Positions 1 to 7,586 of a stretch of DNA of 64,000 bases are shown here, in pieces; the first letter of the stretch is position 1, and the number at the start of each line of letters is the position of its first letter. The notes below the pieces were generated by a model that worked only from the letters and a program-made list of their open reading frames with translations, did no database searches and had not been told where the DNA came from. Origin of the DNA: Metarhizobium sp964253915 (GTDB lineage: Bacteria; Pseudomonadota; Alphaproteobacteria; Rhizobiales; Rhizobiaceae); assembly GCF_964253915.1 (NCBI RefSeq), contig NZ_CAXUSG020000001.1, positions 558,001 to 622,000 of the forward strand, in the 5' to 3' direction. The translations under genes were made by a program, and so were the position numbers.

Positions 1-265
1 AGAGCCTGCGGATGACGGTCAGCTCGATGATCGCCCCGGCCGCGGCGGCGGCGGCTAGGCTGGCGATCAGGCCGAGCCAGAACGATCCCGTCCAGGCGGC
101 GATGGTGGCGCAGGCGAAGGCACCGACCATGTAGAGCGAGCCGTGGGCGAGGTTGATCAGGCCCATGACGCCAAAGATCAGCGTCAGCCCGGCAGCCATG
201 AGAAACAACATGACGCCGAGCTGCAGGCCGTTGAGCAGTTGCTCGATGGCGAGTGCGATGGTCAA
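1..265 (-). CDS. livH: Branched-chain amino-acid type ABC transporter permease (LivH-like), partial
   Basis: N-terminal 88 residues of an inner-membrane permease; the rest lies beyond position 1. The reading begins at a TTG (263-265) and gives LTIALAIEQLLNGLQLGVML, followed by GLTLIFGVMGLINLAHGSLY. The motif GVMGLINLAHG is characteristic of LivH-family permeases, which import branched-chain amino acids or related small molecules. It lies 12 bases downstream of the substrate-binding protein gene on the same strand, as expected for a liv-type operon. The TTG start is the best available but is uncertain. The transported substrate cannot be told from the sequence. Confidence 0.85.
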   Translation of the reverse strand, partial: MTIALAIEQLLNGLQLGVMLFLMAAGLTLIFGVMGLINLAHGSLYMVGAFACATIAAWTGSFWLGLIASLAAAAAAGAIIELTVIRRL

Positions 266-277
266 GGCGTCGGCGCC

Positions 278-1414
278 TTACATCTTGCAGTCTTTGGCAT
301 AAGCATCGCCGTGATCGGTGAAGACAGGGGCGATGATCTTGTTGGTCAGCACGCCGTCTTCCTTGACCACTTCGGCGACATATATGTCCTGGATCGGATG
401 CTGGTTGGTGTTGAACTTGAATTTTCCGCGCGGGCTCTGGAAATCGGCCTTCAGGAGTTCAGCGCGGAAGGCTTCCGTGTCCTTCACATCCGCCTTGGCG
501 GCAGCCGACAGGATCAGCTGCGCCGCGTCATAGGCCTGCACCGCATAGATCGACGGCAGGCGGCCGTATTCGGCCTGGAAAGCCGGGACGAACTTCTTGT
601 TCGCCTCGTTGTCGAGATCCTTGGCCCACTGGCCGGAATTCTTCACGCCCAGCGCCGCGTCGCCGATGGCCGGCAGCACATCCTGGCTGAAGGAGAAGCC
701 CGGACCCATGACCGGCGTCTTCACGCCCGATTGCGAATATTGCTTCATGAAGGCAATGCCCATGCCGCCCGGCAGGAAGATGAACACGCCGTCGGCGCCC
801 GAAGCGCGGATCTGGGCGATCTCGGCGGCATAATCCGTCTGGCCGACCTGGGTGTAGACCTCGGCCGCGACCTCGCCCTTGTAATAGCGCTTGAAGCCGG
901 TCAGCGAATCCTTGCCGGCCGGATAGTTGGGCGCCATGATGAACATCTTCTTGTAGTCTTTGTTGGCGTATTCGCCCATCGCCTCGTGCAGGTTGTCGTT
1001 CTGGTAGGCGGCGTTGAAATAGAGCGGGTTGCACTTTTCACCGGCAAGGGCCGCCGGTGCGGCATTGGTCGAGACGTAGAACTTGCCCTGCGCCACCGCG
1101 CTCGGCGCCACCGCCATCAGAAGATTCGACCAGACGATGCCGGTGAGGATATCCACCTGGTCGCTCTGGATCATCTTGTCGGCGATCTGCACGGCAAGCT
1201 CCGGCTTCTGGCCGTCGTCTTCGGTGATGACCTCGATGTCCTTGTTGCCGGCCTGCTTGATTGCCAGCATGAAGCCGTCGCGCGTATCCATGCCGAGGCC
1301 AGCGCCGCCGCCCGAAAGCGTCGTGATCATGCCGATCTTCAGCGGCTCGGCGGCAGCCTGGCCGGTCACGCCGATCGCCAGACCCATGACGGCGGCAGAA
1401 AGCAGATTCTTCAT
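278..1414 (-). CDS. ABC transporter periplasmic substrate-binding protein (LivK/Peripla_BP_6 family)
   Basis: A 378-residue secreted binding protein feeding the LivH-like permease encoded just downstream. The start at 1414 is chosen because it gives a clean signal peptide (MKNLLSAAVMGLAIGVTGQAAA, cleavage near residue 22-25) and has GGGAG upstream; an in-frame ATG at 1447 would only add 11 poorly fitting residues. The mature protein begins EPLKIGMITTLSGGGAGLG, the typical opening of type I periplasmic binding folds, and later has VQAYDAAQLILSA, also typical. The family binds amino acids, amides or aromatic acids; the ligand here is unknown. Confidence 0.9.
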   Translation of the reverse strand: MKNLLSAAVMGLAIGVTGQAAAEPLKIGMITTLSGGGAGLGMDTRDGFMLAIKQAGNKDIEVITEDDGQKPELAVQIADKMIQSDQVDILTGIVWSNLLMAVAPSAVAQGKFYVSTNAAPAALAGEKCNPLYFNAAYQNDNLHEAMGEYANKDYKKMFIMAPNYPAGKDSLTGFKRYYKGEVAAEVYTQVGQTDYAAEIAQIRASGADGVFIFLPGGMGIAFMKQYSQSGVKTPVMGPGFSFSQDVLPAIGDAALGVKNSGQWAKDLDNEANKKFVPAFQAEYGRLPSIYAVQAYDAAQLILSAAAKADVKDTEAFRAELLKADFQSPRGKFKFNTNQHPIQDIYVAEVVKEDGVLTNKIIAPVFTDHGDAYAKDCKM

Positions 1415-1736
1415 GTCGTGCACTCCCGTTTCTCTTGCTCGTTCCACTTTATCGAGCGTCCGGTTGCACTTGCACGCCCGTCCGCCGCATTGTCAAAGGC
1501 ATCTTATGTGCCTTTTTTATCAATGCTCTAACCGTACTTTCCACATTCGGCAAAAAACGTCCATCGCGTTTTTCGCTCGTCACATGGATTCCCGTCCGGC
1601 TATACATTCGACAACGGCAGAATTGCATCGTGCCGGGATCGTTTCAAGGAGAAATTTTAAGGTTGTAATATCTCGGCGATTGCGCCACGTTTGTCGCAAA
1701 GATGCTGTCGAACAGCTTGTTAGGGAACCGACGACG
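1415..1736. other. Divergent intergenic region, livK-like gene / alpha-beta hydrolase gene
   Basis: A 322-base gap between two divergently transcribed genes, so it should hold both promoters. A short inverted repeat with AAAGGCA and TGCCTTTT arms lies at 1495-1516 and is followed by T's on the plus strand, but no plus-strand gene precedes it, so it is not called a terminator. No coding sequence with a credible start was seen here. Confidence 0.5.
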
Positions 1737-2567
1737 ATGATCCTGCACCATATCAGCGATTGGGATAACGCCTATGCCAACGGCGTCAACATTCCCGGCG
1801 GCGACCGTTGGCCAGCCGCCTGGGTCGGGCCGGCACAGGCCTATCGCGATGGCGCGCTGGCGGCAGGCCGGGCCAAAATCGGCATCGCTTATGGCGACGG
1901 CGAGCGCAACCAGCTCGATCTTTTCCTGCCCGAGGGCGAGGCCAGGGGCCTGGTGGTGTTTGTCCATGGCGGATTCTGGCACCGGCTCGACCGCAGCTTC
2001 TGGTCGCATCTCGCCAAGGGTTCGGTCGACAGCGGCTATGCGGTCGCCATGCCGTCCTACACGCTCTGCCCGGATATCCGCATCGCCGGCATCACCGCCG
2101 AAGTCGGCAAGGCGATCGAAAAGGCGGCGGGCATGATCGGCGGGCCGATCTTCCTCACCGGCCATTCCGCCGGCGGCCATCTGGTGAGCCGCATGGTCAG
2201 CGCCACCTCGCCTTTGTCGCAGGCGGTGCGCGAACGCATCCGCCATGTCGTATCGATTTCCGGCGTGCACGACCTGCGTCCGATGCTGCGGACCGCCATG
2301 AACGAGGTGTTGAAGATCGACGATGCCGAGGCGACGAGCGAAAGCCCGGCTCTGCTGCCGCCGATGGCCGGTGCGCGCATCACCTGCTGGGTCGGCGCCG
2401 GCGAGCGGGCCGAGTTCATCCGCCAGAATGCCCTGCTGGCCAATATATGGACCGGCCTCGGCGCCGAAACGGCATCGATCGAGGAGCCGGACCGCCACCA
2501 TTTCAACGTCATCGACGGCCTGGCGGATGCCGGGCATCCGCTGACGCGCACGTTGCTCGGCGCCTGA
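1737..2567 (+). CDS. Alpha/beta hydrolase, kynurenine formamidase-like
   Basis: A 276-residue cytoplasmic serine hydrolase. The start at 1737 (MILHHISDWDNAYANG) is where family-like sequence begins. An oxyanion-hole motif HGGFW lies near residue 80 (LVVFVHGGFWHRLDRSFW), the nucleophile elbow GHSAGGH near residue 142, and a late His in DRHHFNVIDGL near residue 257 fits the catalytic His. HGGxW followed by GHSAGGHL is the pattern of arylformamidase/BNA7-type esterases. The real substrate is unknown; kynurenine formamidase is only a family resemblance and no tryptophan-degradation genes are nearby. It is divergent from the livK-like gene and convergent with the acetyltransferase. Confidence 0.8.
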   Translation: MILHHISDWDNAYANGVNIPGGDRWPAAWVGPAQAYRDGALAAGRAKIGIAYGDGERNQLDLFLPEGEARGLVVFVHGGFWHRLDRSFWSHLAKGSVDSGYAVAMPSYTLCPDIRIAGITAEVGKAIEKAAGMIGGPIFLTGHSAGGHLVSRMVSATSPLSQAVRERIRHVVSISGVHDLRPMLRTAMNEVLKIDDAEATSESPALLPPMAGARITCWVGAGERAEFIRQNALLANIWTGLGAETASIEEPDRHHFNVIDGLADAGHPLTRTLLGA

Positions 2568-2570
2568 TTT

Positions 2571-3431
2571 TCAGCCAAGCTCCAGCGTCGAAACGCCGAA
2601 GATTTTTGCCAGCGGCACATCCGGCGCCGGCCCGTGATACATGCGGGCCGTCTCGAAGACCGGTGTCAGGCCCAGCGCTTCTGCCAGCCCGACGCCATCG
2701 CTGTTGTCATCGGGAATATCGATGACGACATTTTCTGCGCCGGTTTGGTCGATCAGCGCGGTTAGCAGCGTGCCGGCCGAAACGGCATCGTCGGCATAGA
2801 GCGGGCCGATCTTGTAGCCTTCGTGGCAGCGGCGCACGACGCCGTACCCAAGGATTTTTCCCTCCCGGCGCAGCATGACGGCGCTGCGTCCTTCCAGACC
2901 GTCGCACCAGACCTTCAGGAACGCCGGGCGTGATGCCGGGAAAATCGTTGCATCATAGGCGACAATCGCATCCAGCTCTTCGGCGGTTGCCGGCTCTGCC
3001 TGGCTGGCCCCTTCCGGACCGCGCCGGGGAATGCCGCCATAACGCGTCGTCGTATAGGCGGTCCGAAAGCCGGAGCGGCGATAATTGTCCTGCTGCGCGA
3101 CGACGCCATCCAGGCCGATGCTGCGGCCGGCGGCGGAGGCCATGCCATGCTCCCAGATCGCCTTGCCGAGGCCTCGGCCGCGAAAGTCGGGGTGGACGAT
3201 ATACAGTCCAAGGAAGGCGAAATCCTGCCCGTACTTGACCACCGAAATGCAGCCCACCGGCCGCTCGCCGATCCAGCCCATGAAGTAACCGGTCGGATCG
3301 GCGGCGAAAAAGGCGGAGGCATCGCCGGGGCTGGGGTTCCAGCCTTCGCCGCGTGCAAAATCGAGGGCGATGCCCAAGTCGTCCGGCGTCATCGGGCGTA
3401 TCGAAAAATCGGAACTCATCATGTCATCCAT
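2571..3431 (-). CDS. GNAT family N-acetyltransferase with C-terminal YitH-type domain
   Basis: A 286-residue acyl-CoA transferase. The N-terminal half is a GNAT fold: IRPMTPDDLGIALDFA opens it, and VHPDFRGRGLGKAIWEHGM (near residues 78-97) is the acetyl-CoA pyrophosphate-binding motif A (RGRGLG). The second half (about 150-286) resembles the extra acetyltransferase-like domain of YitH/HolE-type proteins: KILGYGVVRRCHEGYKIGPLYADD. The acceptor is unknown. Its stop lies 3 bases from the end of the convergent hydrolase gene. The initiator may be either of the two nearby ATG codons (3431 or 3422); there is no strong ribosome site for either. Confidence 0.8.
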   Translation of the reverse strand: MDDMMSSDFSIRPMTPDDLGIALDFARGEGWNPSPGDASAFFAADPTGYFMGWIGERPVGCISVVKYGQDFAFLGLYIVHPDFRGRGLGKAIWEHGMASAAGRSIGLDGVVAQQDNYRRSGFRTAYTTTRYGGIPRRGPEGASQAEPATAEELDAIVAYDATIFPASRPAFLKVWCDGLEGRSAVMLRREGKILGYGVVRRCHEGYKIGPLYADDAVSAGTLLTALIDQTGAENVVIDIPDDNSDGVGLAEALGLTPVFETARMYHGPAPDVPLAKIFGVSTLELG

Positions 3432-3628
3432 TGCAGCGCGTTCGATGGGCGGGGGCAGATCCTTGGCCGGCTCTGTCTCGCGCCTGCAGCATTTCCCAGC
3501 AACTGCAGATGTTCAAGGTGAAAACGTGCGGGGGCATCATGCCCGTGCCGTCATGGCCGGCCGGAAAGCCGTTTGCCTGTCTTGAAACGGCTGATTATCC
3601 TGCACGGCACGTGGAACGGGGAAGCGAC

Positions 3629-4108
3629 ATGTCACGATCAGGCTCGAATTTACGCATGGCCGTCTTTGCCGTCGTTGTCGCCGTGTCGGCAACGGTCACG
3701 AAAGCGGCCGGATGGGAGCCGGCGGTGCATGCCGGGGAGGCGGATCGGGCCGCCATCGGCTGCGCCTCGCGGACGACGGAGGATAGCTGGGCCTGCCTGA
3801 TCGTCCGCTGCGACGACGACGGAAGGCTGGCGCTCTACGCCGACATCGCCGGCGGCGGCACAGCCAATGGCGGCTGGATGCTCGGTATCGACGGCAAGGA
3901 GTGGCGCGTCGAAGGCGAACCGCTCGATCCGCCCGGCGCCTATTCCTCGCGTATCCGCGGCGATACGGCCGATATCGTTTCGGCGCTGAAGCAGGGAAAA
4001 AGGATGACCTTCGGTCCCCAGTTGCAGTTGAACAGGGGGTTTGAAACCGTTCTCCTCAGCGGTTCCGAAAAGGCGATTGCCCGTGTCGAGCAGTATTGCA
4101 CTCGCTGA
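3629..4108 (+). CDS. Hypothetical secreted protein
   Basis: A 159-residue protein of unknown function. The start at 3629 is preceded by GGGGAAG and gives a signal peptide (MSRSGSNLRMAVFAVVVAVSATVTKAA, cleavage near residue 27). The mature part has conserved-looking cysteines in IGCASR, SWACLIVRC and a C-terminal EQYCTR, so it is probably a small disulfide-bonded periplasmic protein. The segment LIVRCDDDGRLALYADIAGG suggests a beta-rich fold. No enzyme motif was recognised. It stands alone between the divergent acetyltransferase gene and the small RNA genes. Confidence 0.65.
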   Translation: MSRSGSNLRMAVFAVVVAVSATVTKAAGWEPAVHAGEADRAAIGCASRTTEDSWACLIVRCDDDGRLALYADIAGGGTANGGWMLGIDGKEWRVEGEPLDPPGAYSSRIRGDTADIVSALKQGKRMTFGPQLQLNRGFETVLLSGSEKAIARVEQYCTR

Positions 4109-4203
4109 TGCTCTTGTGGCCGCATGAGGTGCTATTCCGGATTTGCATTGCTGCAATGCAATATTTCGTCTTTCGCATGTCGGCCTGCTCCGCTATAAAA
4201 AAC

Positions 4204-4324
4204 TCATCGAAGCGGCTACTCCTCCTCCCAACGCCGCTCGATCTGACTGGCAACACTCCTCCTCCCAGTTGTCAGTCCCCTATTAGAAACCCACCGGATC
4301 TCCTCCCCCGGTGGGTTTCTTGCA
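4204..4324 (+). ncRNA. Small RNA, cuckoo (CCUCCUCCC, alpha-r14-like) family, copy 1
   Basis: The sequence can fold into three successive hairpins. Hairpin 1 (4206-4242) has ATCG-A-AGCGGC / GCCGCTCGAT arms with one bulged A. Hairpin 2 (4245-4277) has arms GACTGGCAAC / GTTGTCAGTC. Hairpin 3 (4286-4319) has 12-bp arms GAAACCCACCGG / CCGGTGGGTTTC followed by T-rich sequence and works as the terminator. Loops 1 and 2 contain CTCCTCCTCCC and loop 3 contains CTCCTCCC, all complementary to Shine-Dalgarno sites (anti-SD). This matches the cuckoo RNA family described in Rhizobiales and related stress-induced RNAs of Rhodobacter. A TATAAA (4194-4199) lies just upstream as a possible -10 box. The exact 5' end is inferred. 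Confidence 0.85.
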
Positions 4325-4470
4325 TTTTACCCCTGATTTTGCCGTCTTCTGTGTCAATTGCTGAAAATGTAGGCAAATGAAGATTGTTTCCGTTGCGGCT
4401 CATGCGCTCAGTGCATTGCTGCGTTGCGGTAATAATCATACTTTTTGCCGCGGGTTCGTGTATATTCAAA

Positions 4471-4591
4471 TCATCGAAGCGGCTACTCCTCCTCCCAACG
4501 CCGCTCGATGTGACTGGCAACACTCCTCCTCCCAGTTGTCAGTCCGCTATCAGAAACCCACCGGACCTCCTCCCCCGGTGGGTTTCTTAAT
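4471..4591 (+). ncRNA. Small RNA, cuckoo (CCUCCUCCC, alpha-r14-like) family, copy 2
   Basis: A tandem copy 267 bases after copy 1. Over the 118-base core (4204-4321 against 4471-4588) only four bases differ by eye, all outside the helix arms: C/G in the 1-2 linker, C/G and T/C in the 2-3 linker and T/C in the terminator loop. All three hairpins and all three CCTCC loops are kept. A TATATT (4461-4466) sits where copy 1 has TATAAA, and GCATTGCTGC recurs about 58 bases upstream of each copy (4145 and 4413), so the promoter region appears to have been duplicated too, though the bases between have diverged. Confidence 0.85.
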
Positions 4592-4703
4592 TTCCGGCCT
4601 GCTTTTGTGGCATCGCCTGATCCGGCTTGATCGTGACGGCCGTATTTCCTAAGCATCGATCAGCGTGCTGCACCGGCAGCCTGTGCCACAGCGGAGGATC
4701 GCG

Positions 4704-5828
4704 ATGCGTATTCTGGTCATCAACGCCGGCAGCTCGTCGGTAAAATTCAGCGTCTTCGACATGGTGACCGGCGAACAACGGTTCAAATCCGAACTCGAAC
4801 GGGTTTCGGATGTCGCCGAGGCGGTGGCAACCATTCCCGGCCTGCTGGAAAAAGCCGGTGTTGCCGATATCGACGCCGTCGGCCACCGCACCGTTCATGG
4901 CGGCGAACAATTTACCGAAGCGACGCTGATCGACGACACGGTGTTCGAAGAAATCGAAGCCTGCACGGCGCTGGCACCGCTGCACAATCCACCGATCATC
5001 GCCGGCATCCGCATGGCGCGAACCACCTGGGACGTGCCGCAGATCGCCGTGTTCGATACCGCCTTTCATCAGACCATGCCGGCGCACGCCTATACCTATG
5101 CGGTGCCGCGCTCCTGGCGGGAAAAGGGGCTGCGGCGCTACGGCTTTCACGGCACCTCGCATCAATATGTCATGGAGCGCGTGGCGGAAGAGCTCGGCAA
5201 GCCGGCGTCCGAACTGCGGTTGATCTCCTGCCATCTCGGCAACGGCGCCAGCGTCTGCGCCATCGACCGCGGCGTTTCGGTCGATACGTCGATGGGCATG
5301 ACGCCCTTGGAAGGCCTGGTGATGGGCACGCGCTCCGGCGACGTCGATCCCGGCATCTTTCATCACCTCAACCGGGAACTCGGTCTGTCCGTCGCCGAGA
5401 TCGAGGATGCGCTCTACAAGGACAGCGGGCTGGCCGCGCTTTCCGCCGCCGGGCGCGACATGCGTGATGTCCGCAAGCAGGCAGGCGAGGGCGATGCCGA
5501 TGCCCGGCTGGCGATCGAACTCTATGCCTACCGCGTGCGCAAATATATCGGCGCCTATGCGGCGGCGATGAATGGTCTCGACGCCATCGCCTTCACCGGC
5601 GGCATCGGCGAAAACGACGCAGCGATGCGCGGCAAGATCTGCAGCGGTTTCGAATTTCTGGGGCTTGCCTTCGATGCGGCGCGCAACGCGGCGGTCGCCC
5701 TCGAAGAGTTCGAGGCACCGCAGGTGCAGGCGGAAGGATCGCGGATCAAGGTGCTGGTCACCCAAACCCGCGAACAATGGATGATCGCCAAGCAGGCGCA
5801 TCGCCTGCTGCAGCGGCATACGATGTGA
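4704..5828 (+). CDS. ackA: Acetate kinase
   Basis: A 374-residue cytoplasmic enzyme making acetyl phosphate and ADP from acetate and ATP, or the reverse to yield ATP. The start at 4704 has GCGGAGG upstream and gives the family opening MRILVINAGSSSVKFSVFD. Other signatures in order are GHRTVHGGE, YGFHGTSHQYV, CHLGNGASVCAI, MGTRSGDVDPG and the nucleotide-site FTGGIGEND. Length is slightly under the usual 390-400. No phosphotransacetylase or phosphoketolase gene is adjacent, so the gene stands alone here. Related short-chain acyl kinases share these motifs, so propionate activity cannot be excluded. Confidence 0.95.
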   Translation: MRILVINAGSSSVKFSVFDMVTGEQRFKSELERVSDVAEAVATIPGLLEKAGVADIDAVGHRTVHGGEQFTEATLIDDTVFEEIEACTALAPLHNPPIIAGIRMARTTWDVPQIAVFDTAFHQTMPAHAYTYAVPRSWREKGLRRYGFHGTSHQYVMERVAEELGKPASELRLISCHLGNGASVCAIDRGVSVDTSMGMTPLEGLVMGTRSGDVDPGIFHHLNRELGLSVAEIEDALYKDSGLAALSAAGRDMRDVRKQAGEGDADARLAIELYAYRVRKYIGAYAAAMNGLDAIAFTGGIGENDAAMRGKICSGFEFLGLAFDAARNAAVALEEFEAPQVQAEGSRIKVLVTQTREQWMIAKQAHRLLQRHTM

Positions 5829-5870
5829 CGTTGTTTTCCGGTGGCGGCTCGTTTTGTGCCTCGTGGGCTG

Positions 5871-6005
5871 CCCCTCACCCTAACCCTCTCCCCGTAATAC
5901 GGGGAGAGGGGACTTGCCATACCTGACGTCGAGGATTGGGGAAATGGGTGCGGCATACCCCTTCTCCCCGCCTGCGGGGAGAAGGTCCCGGTAGGGGATG
6001 AGGGG
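5871..6005. repeat. RIME-like palindromic repeat, copy 1
   Basis: A compound palindrome in the gap between ackA and rhaI. It consists of CCCCTCACCCTAACC, then a hairpin CCTCTCCCC-GTAATAC-GGGGAGAGG, a spacer, a second hairpin CCTTCTCCCCGC-CT-GCGGGGAGAAGG, and AGGGGATGAGGGG closing the outer inverted repeat. The pattern is that of the Rhizobium-specific intergenic mosaic element (RIME). The same element occurs inverted at 11746-11879. In transcripts it would form strong hairpins. Confidence 0.8.
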
Positions 6006-6051
6006 CCGCGGGCGAAGCATGACGACAGCATCCGGTGCTCACCCGACACCT

Positions 6052-7347
6052 TCACACGATCCCGCCGCCCGAACCGGTGACCGCCGGCCGTTCCGCCGCA
6101 ACCTTCGCCCGGTAACCCGAGGCACGGAAGGTGGCGACCGGCGAGATCGCTCCGCCGTTTTCCAGCCGCGCCATGGCGAGGATCGGCTCCACGTCGGTGC
6201 GGAAGGCAGCTTTCAGCGTTTCCGAACCCATCAGCGCATCGTTGCCGTCCTGATAGCCGGCGAGGGCGGCGCGATCCACCAGCAGCGCCTGCGCATAGGC
6301 GCGGCTCACCTCGGTCGCGCTGACCATCAGGCTCTCGATCGGGTCGGTGACATTGTGGCTCTGGTCGAGCATGTGCGCCGGATTGAAGCCTGCCGCTTTG
6401 CGCGTTTCCGCATCCACCAACTCGTTGAACACTAGGAACAGTCGGTAGGGGTCGATCGAACCGGTGTCGAGATCGTCGTCGCCATATTTCGAATCGTTGA
6501 AGTGGAAACCGCCGAGCTTGCTGAATTGGATCAGCCGGGCGACGATCATCTCGATATTGGTGTTCGGTGCATGATGGCCGAGATCGACGAGGCAGAAGGC
6601 TTTCGGCCCGAGCTCCTGGGCGATCAGGAGGTTGGTGCCCCAGTCCTGAACCACGGTGGAATAGAAGGCCGGCTCGAACATCTTGTGTTCGCTGAAGATC
6701 CGCCAGTCGTCCGGCAGCTTGGCATAGACCGACTTCATCGAGTCGAGGTAACGCTCGAAGGCTTTGGTGAAATTCACCTGTCCCGGAAAATTCGAGCCGT
6801 CGCCGATCCACACCGTCAGCGCCTTGGAGCCGAGCTTTTCGCCGATCTCGATGCATTCGATATTGTGTTCAACGGCCTGTGCCCGCGTTGCGGCATCGGC
6901 ATTGGAGAGCGAGCCGTATTTATAGGAATGCGTTTGGTCCGCCTGGTCCTGGAAGGTATTGGAGTTCATGGCGTCGAAACCGAGCCCCAGCGCTTCGCCA
7001 CGCTGTTTCAGCTCGCCAAGATCGGCCACCTTGTCCCACGGGATGTGCAGCGAAACGGTCGGGGTCGCCCGCGTCAGCTGCTGGATGACGGCGCAGTCCT
7101 CCAGCTTGTCGAAGATGTTGCGCGGCTCGCCCTTGCCGGGATAGCGGGCAAAACGCGTCCCGCCAGTACCGACGCCCCAGGAGGGCACGGCGACGCCGTA
7201 AGCCGCCACCTTGCGTTTGACCGCTTCGATATCGATACCGCGGCGGGAAAGCTGTTCTCCGAGCGCATCGTAATCCGCCTTGAGGGCGGTGCGGCGCTTG
7301 TCGTTTTCGGCCGCCACCAGCGCGGCCTCGATCTTGAATTCCGTCAT
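6052..7347 (-). CDS. rhaI: L-rhamnose isomerase (rhizobial/Pseudomonas type)
   Basis: A 431-residue TIM-barrel isomerase converting L-rhamnose to L-rhamnulose, the first catabolic step. The start at 7347 follows GGGAGGAGAGC, a strong ribosome site; an ATG at 7374 would add 9 residues. Metal-site sequence typical of the xylose-isomerase-like barrel is visible: EHKMFEPAFYSTVVQDWG, CLVDLGHHAPNTNIEM, and GGFHFNDSKYGDDDLDTGSIDPYRLF. It lies downstream of rhaD on the same strand, matching the rhizobial rhaDI unit, but a small opposite-strand gene sits between them. Confidence 0.92.
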   Translation of the reverse strand: MTEFKIEAALVAAENDKRRTALKADYDALGEQLSRRGIDIEAVKRKVAAYGVAVPSWGVGTGGTRFARYPGKGEPRNIFDKLEDCAVIQQLTRATPTVSLHIPWDKVADLGELKQRGEALGLGFDAMNSNTFQDQADQTHSYKYGSLSNADAATRAQAVEHNIECIEIGEKLGSKALTVWIGDGSNFPGQVNFTKAFERYLDSMKSVYAKLPDDWRIFSEHKMFEPAFYSTVVQDWGTNLLIAQELGPKAFCLVDLGHHAPNTNIEMIVARLIQFSKLGGFHFNDSKYGDDDLDTGSIDPYRLFLVFNELVDAETRKAAGFNPAHMLDQSHNVTDPIESLMVSATEVSRAYAQALLVDRAALAGYQDGNDALMGSETLKAAFRTDVEPILAMARLENGGAISPVATFRASGYRAKVAAERPAVTGSGGGIV

Positions 7348-7427
7348 GCTCTCCTCCCAGGACACATGAACCATCCCGCGCTTCTTTGCGTTATGGGTTT
7401 GTTGAAATACGGTTTTCGGAGGTCTCC

Positions 7428-7586
7428 TTGGACGTCGTTCGCATTCTGATCGCCATTCTTCTGCCGCCCGTCGGCGTCTTCATGCAGGTCGGTATCGGCC
7501 TGCATTTCTGGCTCAACATCCTGCTGACGCTGCTCGGTTACATCCCGGGCATCATCCACGCCGTCTGGGTCATCCTCCGCAAGTGA
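7428..7586 (+). CDS. Pmp3/YqaE family small membrane protein (UPF0057)
   Basis: A 52-residue protein with two hydrophobic helices and almost nothing else: LDVVRILIAILLPPVGVFMQVG, then FWLNILLTLLGYIPGIIHAVWVILRK. LLPPxGVF and LGYIPGxIHAxWVI are the Pmp3 (stress-induced proteolipid) signature. The TTG start at 7428 is chosen over one at 7386 because GGAGG lies 5 bases before it and the resulting length equals the family norm. It is divergent from rhaI, and its TGA abuts the end of rhaD directly. It is probably unrelated to rhamnose use and affects membrane potential or stress tolerance. Confidence 0.85.
   Translation: MDVVRILIAILLPPVGVFMQVGIGLHFWLNILLTLLGYIPGIIHAVWVILRK

Noticed and set aside
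1495..1516. Inverted repeat AAAGGCA...TGCCTTTT resembling a terminator
   Set aside because: No plus-strand gene ends before it and it lies in a divergent promoter region; it may be chance or a regulator site.
143..1531. A 462-codon plus-strand open frame over the livK-like gene
   Set aside because: It is antisense to a clear binding-protein gene with signal peptide and ribosome site; the protein is His/Arg rich and low complexity, the usual shadow of high third-position GC.
4204..4588. Direct repeats considered as CRISPR or insertion-sequence remnants
   Set aside because: There are only two 118-base units with an internal hairpin plan and no spacers, transposase or terminal inverted repeats.
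4096..4652. Short open frames across the small RNA repeats
   Set aside because: Their start codons lack ribosome sites, and the repeated protein sequence (LLLLPTPLD) only reflects the CTCCTCC loops; the conserved paired stems indicate an RNA gene.
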